Positions 56,660 to 64,000 of a DNA stretch of 64,000 bases are shown here, piece after piece. The notes beneath the pieces were generated by a model. That model ran no database searches and had not been told where the DNA came from. It saw only the letters and a program-made list of their open reading frames with translations. The position numbers and the translations under genes were made by a program. The DNA is from Nemophila menziesii (lineage: Eukaryota; Streptophyta; Magnoliopsida; Boraginales; Hydrophyllaceae), in contig JARWIR010000061.1 in NCBI GenBank assembly GCA_029959085.1, positions 248,001 to 312,000 on the forward strand, read 5' to 3'. Position 1 is the first letter of the stretch, and each line of letters starts with the position of its first letter.

Positions 56660-59129
56660 TTTTTTTTTAGACAACGAAAAGCGTACATAATACAAAATAG
56701 CTCTTAGCCAATTCCTAGACGTGAGAATCGATGAGTAAGATCCAACTGATAATCATTTAGAGAACCCCGTTGCCTAGCGTTTCGCGCGGCTCGGTCAGCC
56801 ATGCCATTGAGACGTCTCGGAATATGCTTAAAGAACATCTGACCATGTTCCGAAGCATATGCGATAATCCGCTTGACATAAGGTCTGAGCTTCCACCACG
56901 CCGCTGGCAACGACTTAATACCTTGAATCAAATCAAGGTTATCTGAGCAGATAATAGTTTTTTGTCCCCTGCTGTCCATGGACATATTCGTTGCTTCCAG
57001 GACAGCTATCGCCTCTCCTTCCGCCGGTGAGTCTGTCCATATCGCTTTCGAGTAAATCGCTCGATCACCCGTACGTGTATCTTTTCGGACTATCCCACTT
57101 CCACTCTGCTCTATTCGTGTCTTAAAAGATGTGTCGCATGTAAAAATCACTTGTGTACCCACGAGTTCTTCCGGATTCCACGGGTTAGGATTGATGGTGC
57201 CCGGTTCCCGCATCGGAGGCGGAGTGTAATCCATCCAATTTTGGCCAAAAAGATCCTTCATACCTGCATTAGCAGCCAATAAAACCGTATCTATATCCAG
57301 TGATGTATTTTCGTGTAAACTTTTCATTTTATGTTTCCAGATGTTCCAAAGAGTTATCATCACGTATGACCCCACTACGTGCTTATCCCATGTCATCGTT
57401 TCATCACCAGTATAAACCTTCGTGAACCATTCCCCCAGGGACTCGGGATCTGTCTCCAGGGGCCTAAGTTGTAGTGCCGAACCTGCCCAAACCTGTTTAC
57501 AAAATGCACATGTAATTAGAAGATGTGTAATACTTTCTGTAGTCTCAGTGCACCAATTGCACCCTTTGTCAGTGCTACAATGCCTGAAATATAAGTTCTG
57601 TTTAGTAGGTAAGATATTTCGGCAAGCTTTCCAGGTGAAATTTCTAATTTTATTAGATACATTCGATTTCCAGATCTTGTTCCAAAGTGAGGAGTCAAGT
57701 ATCTGAGCCTGAGCTGATGTCTGTTCTTCGTTGGAAATTGCCTCTTCCGTGAGTACCCGATATCCCGATTTAGTCGTATACTCTCCTGAATGAGTGTATG
57801 GCCAAGTAAAAGTATCCTGGTCCTCCCTATTGAGAAGAGGTACACGACTAATCTCCCCCTTAACTGGGAAAGGAAGAATAGCGTCAATAATCTCCCAGTT
57901 CCATTGATCATTATTGGTTTGCATAAGCTGATCAACAGCTTCAAGCTTCGTGTCTCGTGGCTTATCTTTGATAATCCCCGACGGTAGCCATTTGTGCTCC
58001 CATATTTTCGTTGATTCCCCATTCCCGATTTGAATGATGCCATATTGTACTAAAAGATCCCTGCCTTCCACTATACTAGCCCATGACCATGATCTACTCT
58101 GTCTAAGTTTAACATCCAGGAATTCCTTATTCGGAAATAGATACCTTTAAGGACTCTTGCAGCAAGGGATTCCGGATGTTGCAGTAAACGCCACGCCTGG
58201 TTTGCGAGGAGAGCCGTATTTGCTCTTTTCAAATCCCTAAATCCCATTCCTCCGATGGCTTTCGCCATCATCATCTTCTCCCATTCGAGCCAGTGAATCT
58301 TCCATTTTTCCAATGAGTTCCACCAAAATCTCGCAATTGTGGTCATAAGTTTCTTACAAAAAGAGATAGGGAAGGAAAAGATTGTCATAGCGTAAGTAGG
58401 TATTGCCTGTAAAATAGCCTTAATCAAAATTTCTTTTCCACCATCAGAAAGTAGTTTAGCTATCCATCCTTGAGCCTTGGTAAAGACTTTATCAGCTATC
58501 CATTGGAGCGTTTCAACTTTCAATCTCTTATGACACAGTGGGATGCCCAGGTATTTACCTAAATCCTGAGTTTCTTTGATCTGAAGTGCTCCAGCCACTT
58601 GTTGTCTGAGTTGATCGGGGGTTTGTTTACTAAAGCATACCGCCGATTTGTTAAAATTGACTTTTTGTCCCGAGCATTCACAATATGTGTTAATACACTC
58701 TCGGAATTCCTCAATGTCTTGTCCTTCCAGTGACAAAAAGAAAAGCGAATCGTCTGCAAAAAGAAGGTGAGAAATAGTCGGACATTTCCTAGTAATGCAT
58801 ATACCTTTGATCCTACCATCCTGTACTTTCTGTTCAATAAGTGTAATCAAAGATTCTGTAAGTAATGAGAAAAGAAGAGGAGAAAGAGGGTATCCCTGAC
58901 GTAGTCCCTGACCGGGTTTAAAAGGTGGTTGTCTTTCACCGTTAATATTAATCTGAAACGTGACCGTTGTAATACAGTTCCAAACCCAATCTATCCAAGT
59001 CTGTGCGAAACCCATCCGGCTAAGAATTAGTTTAAGAAAATTCCAACGTACCTGGTCGTACGCTTTTGCCATGTCAAGTTTAATCGTCGCCATATTAGTA
59101 AAGGATTTCTTAACTAATGAGAAGTCCAA
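56660..59129 (-). mobile_element. LINE-E: 5'-truncated LINE in the Harbinger element
   Basis: It ends in a T run (56660-56668; poly-A tail on the minus strand) and begins at about 59125-59129 inside RT. No clear target duplication found. It has its own lineage features and is not closely like LINE-B or LINE-C. Confidence 0.8.
56704..59129 (-). pseudogene. LINE-E ORF2: RT (partial), zinc-binding region, RNase H
   Basis: RT from motif A (KLDMAKAYD, about 59085), motif B with GLRQGYPLSP in place of QGDP (about 58900), an intact FADDS box (about 58755), and the thumb region to a frame break at 58071. A second open frame (58071-56704) carries the zinc-binding RT domain (CNWC, H, C; about 57540) and an RNase H domain (CDTSF, E, SDN, ending near 56750) with a normal stop. 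GC content and codon use are higher than in LINE-A to LINE-C. One frameshift and the lost Asp make it inactive, besides the 5' truncation. Confidence 0.85.
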
Positions 59130-59552
59130 AAAACACCTCTTTACTTACACTGTAAAATGTAAAATATGCAGACGAAGTTGACAAAAAAAAAGTCTGCTGC
59201 TGCAGACCATGTATATTCCTTAATAGGAATCTTTAGTTAATTCATTTTTTAATAGATGAGTCTTTAGTTAATTTAACACCATACAATATTCATTAAAATA
59301 TAAAGAAAAGAAAAAAAAAGCCTCTAGATATAAAGTTATACAATTCAGCTTTCAAGCTTTTTGAAGCTCTTAAAATCAAAGAAGATGCAATATTAAATTA
59401 AAAAATAACACGAGCAAATTTAAAAGATAGCATATTCAATTAAATTTTTTTTATTGAATTAAAAAAATAACAACCAAATAGCAATGTTACTGAAAATCAA
59501 ATAAATAAAATGAAAACTAATATGATATTCGACTTTATGCAATTAGACCCTC

Positions 59553-61017
59553 TTAATTATCTTCTGGAATTTCATTATCGTCATTTTGTGGTCTATCAAC
59601 CCACATAGCTTCAGCAATGCCAAGTCTCCAAACATTAGCATCCGTTCTTTGTTGTTGTTGAGTTTGAGAAAGTGGTTCATAATTTTCCTCGTCCATGTCA
59701 AGATGCGATGAAGATGATGAATCGTTTTTTATTTCTGGAGGAAATTCATCAGAGCGTCAGTCTTTGCGAAGAAAATTGTGTAGTCCAGCACAAGCTAATA
59801 CTAACTCTGCTTGTGTTTGAAAAGGAAATGGAGGCGCCGTCTTAAAAATTGTGAAACGTGATTTAAATATACCAAATATTCTTTCAATGACATTCCTCAA
59901 TGACGAATGACGAAGATTGAACAACTCGCTTGCATTTCGAGGATGACGGCCTTGTCCACCAAAATCTTTAAGATGATATCGAACACCTCGTAATGGAGCT
60001 AAGAATTGACGGCGATTGGCGAATCCACAATCTACTAAAAAGTATTTTCCTGTAAATATAACATTTTAAATAGTAGTCGTACACAAAATTTTCAATTCAT
60101 AAAAACCAACACGGTATAAAGTTTTATTACCTTGCAACACTTCTAGTCCATTTCTTCTTGATAAAGCATCATTTAACACTTTTGAGTCATGTGACGATCC
60201 TTCCCAGCCACTAAGTACATAAATAAATTCTAAATCAAAGTTGCAAGCTGCCAAAACATTTTGAGATTGAAATCCATGACGATTACGATAAACTGCTCAT
60301 ATCTTGGCCTGTTATCGTGGCAGGAATGTGTGTACCATCAATAACACCAATGCAATCCTAAAGTGACAAAAACATTACGTGTAGCTTTAGAATCTGTAAA
60401 AAATTGTAGGCTTTACAATTATAAATAGTACAAATTAACATAATTTTATTAACGTTTAAGTGTATTAAAAAAATTACCTTAAAATAGGGATAAAATCGTG
60501 TACTTGTTCTTATTTTAGAAGGTACTGCAAATCCTGGTTTGGCCATCATTTGTGGCGCTATAGTGTTCAACGCCTTCAAAATTTTATTAAAACTCTGACT
60601 AGCTGTAAATATTGAACGGCCATACATTTGCCGAATGTTGCAATACCGATCATTGTGTCCCACTACAACCAAGAATGTTCCTAACATTTTTTCCACACAT
60701 ATATACCTTGTATCTTCTAAAGGCGTTTGATCCCGGATTATAGCACACAATTTAAGAAACACATTTGGAGGCATTCTATGCAAGTCTCTAAAATATTGAG
60801 GGTCGTCTTGCAACACTTGATGTATATAATTATATCCCTTTCTAGTGATTGGTCGACGTTGCAACGGAGATTGAATACGTGGACGAGTCATCGTATCAAA
60901 CGTCTTTCTCAATGCAATAATTATCGCTTGAAATGCCATCAACAAATATTTGATATTATTATAAAATTCCTTTTCAAAGTCTTCTATTTCTTCTTCTTCT
61001 ATGTTTTCTCTATTCAT
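59553..61017 (-). pseudogene. PIF/Harbinger transposase, three exons, broken
   Basis: Exon 1 61017-60478, exon 2 60357-60131, exon 3 60049-59553, with GT/AG introns. Exon 1 has the conserved N-terminal helical region (MPPNVFLKLC). DDE residues: D in VIDGTH (about 60338), D in LVDCGF (about 60035), E in NVIERIFG (about 59885). The C-terminal end reads LVLACAGLHNFLRKD. A one-base shift in exon 2 near 60290 and an in-frame stop near 59756 break it. The product would cut and paste elements with TAA/TTA target sites in the nucleus. It lies within the matching TIRs, so it is this element's own transposase. Confidence 0.88.
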
Positions 61018-61257
61018 GTCTCTTAACTGAAATAATTCATTAAAATAAAATTTAGCAATCCAAAATTATAATAGTTTAGAAATTTTGATAACTAATATTG
61101 CAGTTGGATAAGTTTTATAATTAAAGTTTAGCAGAACATATAGACAATACTTTTAATTTGGGATGTATAGAAAAATAGGTATTGAAATATCCTATAGACT
61201 ATAAGATTAGATAAAGACTTAAGACTACTTTTAGAAAAAAAGACTTAAAAATATATA

Positions 61258-61577
61258 TGTATGCTTGCTTGTTGGGTTGAAGATACTAATGGAGATTATT
61301 TCAAGAAACATCTAGCGAGGATTCCAGATTATATTTGGGTGGCCGAAGATGGAATGAAAATGCAGGTTAGGCAAAAAAACATTCTTAAACTTTGTATCAG
61401 ATTTTATAATATCAATAATCAGAAAACTGACGATTTTGATTATATTTCGTTCAATTCAGAGTTTTGGTAGTCAACAATGGGATACTGGTTTTGCAATTCA
61501 GGCGCTACTTGCTAGTGATATGAGTGAAGATAGGCGATGCTCTTAAAAAAGGCCATGAATTTATAAAAAAATCTCAG
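61258..61577 (+). pseudogene. Captured fragment of an oxidosqualene cyclase gene
   Basis: Two exon pieces with their intron: about 61258-61365 ([23 protein letters not shown]), a donor CAG-GTTAGG, an intron of 94 bp, and 61460-61577 starting [20 protein letters not shown] after TTCAG. These match the central part of plant cycloartenol/beta-amyrin synthase-type enzymes and keep the family's exon junction. A one-base shift falls in the second exon near 61530. Since the intron is kept, it came from genomic DNA, not from mRNA. It lies inside the Harbinger TIRs, opposite in strand to the transposase. Only about 70 of some 760 residues are present, so it has no enzyme function. Confidence 0.85.
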
Positions 61578-62278
61578 GTTTCAGAAGAATTTACTCATTT
61601 TTCACATTGCTATATGCAAATTCATTGTTATAAACATTTTTCTTATATCATGATTTATAATTTATCATAGGTGAAAGACAATCAGATTTTTTTTATATCA
61701 ATATTAAACAAAATTACAAGAATCAATTTCCTACCCAATATTTATTATCAATCACATCTTCAAGATATATCTAATTTCCTTTATCTATGTTATTAGATTT
61801 TTTACGTAGAAAAAAGAAAGATTAAAAAAAATCAAATTTCTTATATTGCATATTTGTAATTACCCATATAAACACACATAGATTACACATAATTCATCAA
61901 ATTATTGTAAACGGTTAATCAAAAATAATAAATAGCAGATAAATTTTGCAGAAAAAATAATAAATGGCGGAAGGTTTTTTACCTTTTGGCGGGAATTGTG
62001 TCGCTCTCAAGGAATTGCAAAATCTCTACTGCTGTAGAGAGATTTCTAAAGAAGTGGTGTATTTATACCCAAGCCCAACCCAAGCCCTATTCTCCTATGA
62101 AATCCATTAACTTAAAATGTCTAATGATTTTTTAATAACGTAAGATTTTAATTGACTTATTCAAATCTCAATTGAATAACCCTATATTTTAATAGACTTT
62201 TTGAAATCTCTATTGAATAATGGTCTACTTTTAAAATCCAAAAAAAATCCAATAGAATCTTGATTGAATAAACCCCCC
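61578..62278. other. Right end of the Harbinger element, non-coding
   Basis: AT-rich, no gene. The last 120 bases hold three ATTGAATAA-containing subterminal repeats, candidates for transposase binding. Confidence 0.55.
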
Positions 62279-62630
62279 TAAGAGATTTGGAAAGAGATAA
62301 GCATGGTAATTGGAGATAAGGAAAGAAAAATTAAAAACATGGAAAAGGAAAAGATGCCTTAATCCTGAATTTCACCGCCACGACCATAAATCAGCTTATA
62401 TCTCAAAATCGGTTTGGAATCTGGAGAAAAGGTCAAGAACAAAGTTAAAGATCTTTCCGAGAAGATGAATTTCGACTACTCATATGAGTCAAACAGATGA
62501 GTATTGAAGCTGTTAGGACAAAAACAAAAACGGGCCTGATTTCATGTTTTAGGGTTACGAATTTGAGTTGGGCTTGGAGTCCACTACTTATCTTCTCCTT
62601 CAAGAAAACAAATTAGGTCTTCTAAACACC

Positions 62631-62638
62631 TATAAATA
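62631..62638 (+). promoter_or_regulatory. Probable TATA box of the split LTR
   Basis: TATAAATA preceded by AACACC, at the same relative position as 6958-6965. Confidence 0.55.
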
Positions 62639-63557
62639 CACCCTTATATCACTTGTAAATCATCCTTGCCTCATAGTAATTAGTCCTTAGGGTTTTATTC
62701 ATCAGAATTATTGTAGAGAGCAAGATGAAGTCTTTTATTATTTCTTTTAGTTTATTTCCTTCAGGTATGAACTAATTTCCCCATAGCTTGGGTTTTGCAT
62801 CATGTATAAACTATGAATTCTAATTTCTTACTATCTAAGTTTCTTTGGAAATTATATGTTTTAATCTGATATTAGCTGCTTACCTATATATTTGTTTATG
62901 TGTTTTGATTTAATGACTGTTTTCCTTGCTAGTGCACGAGTATAGGATTACCTTAATAATAGTCAGATGATCGCCCACATAACGTCTAGTGTCGATATTG
63001 GTCTTGACAACACTAATTCTAACTAGATAGTCAAAAGGGTATAATTTAACCACTATCACCATGTATGGATATTGATTGCTTAGGGCCTTGGTAGCGCTTG
63101 TTAACCCTATTTGAACCAGCCTCGTGGTGTGTCCGTAGCCCCCTTAGTCGCTCTCAAGGTCTAAGGTATGGGAATTTAGAATCCTGACTAAGTATCTAAG
63201 AGCTAATTATCTCCCTTATTAAATAGAGTTTGATAGAAATAATTAGAAGGATTTGCGCATACTAGCAAAACCTAAGCTATACTTCTCATCTCATATTTCT
63301 TCGTATTTATTTTATTGTCTTTAATTTTCCTTAGTTTAATTATTAATTTTGAATTATTCACTCTTTACTTTCCTGTCTTTTAATTAATTACTTCATACTC
63401 GTTATTTTTGCTCATTCGTTTAACACACTAAGTCCCTGAGAACGAACTTCACTTATCATTAAAACTTGCATTCGTCCTGTAATACTTGTAGTACCGTGCT
63501 TGTCTAGGGTGTAAGTGCATTGTTTTCTGGCTTATATTATATTATTTTTATCACACC

Positions 63558-64000
63558 TGATGTCTCCCTATTTGTTCTAATTATTAGCCCTTTGGAGACA
63601 TCATTTTAGGTGAATAATTGACTTATTAGCCAAACTTTCATGCATAATTTTTCATATTACACGTTTCCCCCTTGGAATTTAACTATTTGCATTTTCTGAG
63701 CTTTTGTGCGTAAATTTGACTATTTTTGGTGCAAAGTTAAATAGGTTCTTGAATTTCATGAAAGACCAATCCAAGGTGGAGAAGTGAGAATAAAGTCTTA
63801 CTGTATTTTAGAATGTTAGGAAATGTTTTTACTCGAGTTTCTATTTTTAGAGTGCACTTTCCTATTTCTATTTCTTGAATTATTGATTTATTCTTTTTAA
63901 GCATATGCGGTTTAATTATTTATTTAATGTGAAGCTTTAAAAGATAAATGGTAATTTCTTAGAGACCAAGTCGAGTTAGAAAAGGAAAAGAAAAGGATTT
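63558..64000 (+). repeat. LTR of an Element 1-like copy, cut by the window edge
   Basis: It starts TGATGTCTCC, with the inverse GGAGACATCA at 63594-63603, and follows the Element 1 LTR closely through AAGCATATGCGGTTTAATTA. It begins right after ACACC inside the preceding LTR, which should be its target duplication. The rest is outside the window. Confidence 0.85.

Larger units (their letters stand above)
56160..62278. mobile_element. PIF/Harbinger DNA transposon with nested insertions and a captured gene piece
   Basis: Terminal inverted repeats of about 30 bp: 56160-56189 reads GGAGGGTTTATTCAATCAAG and the right end (inverse of 62249-62278) GGGGGGTTTATTCAATCAAG. They are flanked by TAA at 56157-56159 and 62279-62281, the 3-bp target site typical of this superfamily. 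It carries a Harbinger-type transposase (minus strand), a MITE, a LINE piece and an oxidosqualene cyclase fragment. Subterminal ATTGAATAA motifs repeat near the right end (about 62170-62270). A partner Myb-like ORF, usual in autonomous members, was not found. Confidence 0.9.
55937..63557 (+). repeat. Athila-like LTR split by a PIF/Harbinger element
   Basis: Parts: 55937-56159 and 62282-63557, about 1.5 kb. It starts TGATATCTCC, has TATAAATA at 62631-62638, and reaches TTTTATCACACC, where a further LTR begins (63558). The Element 3 LTR continues past the same sequence with TATCCATCC, so this LTR is interrupted near its end too. Whether it is a solo LTR or the left LTR of an element cannot be told. 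Confidence 0.75.

Noticed and set aside
56660..59552. Target duplication for LINE-E
   Set aside because: TGAC-containing sequences flank both sides (56653 and 59180) but do not align over enough bases to be convincing.

Overview
The window is plant nuclear DNA, most likely from a eudicot. The evidence is plant L1-type LINEs that end in an RNase H domain, Athila-like Ty3/gypsy elements primed by tRNA-Asp, a PIF/Harbinger element, and one intact R2R3-MYB gene of the boundary/cell-wall subgroup. Species cannot be read from the sequence. Almost everything is transposable-element DNA in nested insertions; intact coding potential is limited to the MYB gene, one LTR retrotransposon (gag-pol plus a second ORF) and one short retroelement ORF.

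Left third (1-35 kb): a single minus-strand LINE (here LINE-B) is the oldest layer, now split into four pieces (1-130, 3977-6083, 19733-20909, 33757 to about 35045). Its reading frames continue exactly across the insertion points. Into it went: a plus-strand LINE (LINE-A, 131-3976), which itself holds a 5'-truncated LINE tail (LINE-D, 898-1459); a minus-strand LTR left as a solo LTR (6084-19732, target duplication CTTGG), which itself holds a complete but decayed Athila-like element (Element 1, 6201-18254, target duplication ACGGA); and a young, intact Athila-like element (Element 2, 20910-33751, target duplication CAAGA, LTRs identical by eye).

Middle (35-47.5 kb): a possible orphan first exon, a decayed Mutator-like element carrying a transposase remnant, and a full-length LINE (LINE-C, 36628-42961) with a 14-bp target duplication. 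Then come tandem duplications and a C-rich stretch without a credible gene. The MYB gene lies on the minus strand at 47572-49747.

Right third (50-64 kb): a deleted Athila-like relative on the minus strand (Element 3), a hairpin tandem repeat, and an LTR (55937-63557) split by a PIF/Harbinger DNA transposon (56160-62278). The transposon carries a transposase pseudogene, a MULE-type MITE, a LINE fragment and a captured piece of an oxidosqualene cyclase gene. A further LTR starts at 63558 and runs off the window.

The most interesting signal is in the long region between pol and the 3' LTR of the Athila-like elements. Three diverged elements share an architecture that ordinary annotation does not name: (1) arrays of paired palindromes whose partners start 21-23 bp apart, with a different palindrome core in each family; (2) in each of Elements 1 and 2, five copies of a polypurine-tract-like motif, GAGTTTGGGGT, one of them just upstream of the start codon of the downstream ORF; (3) a 38-nt block just after the pol stop, nearly invariant in all three; (4) an 8-bp-stem hairpin after the downstream ORF. 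The LTRs add a terminal stem-loop that shows compensatory base changes.
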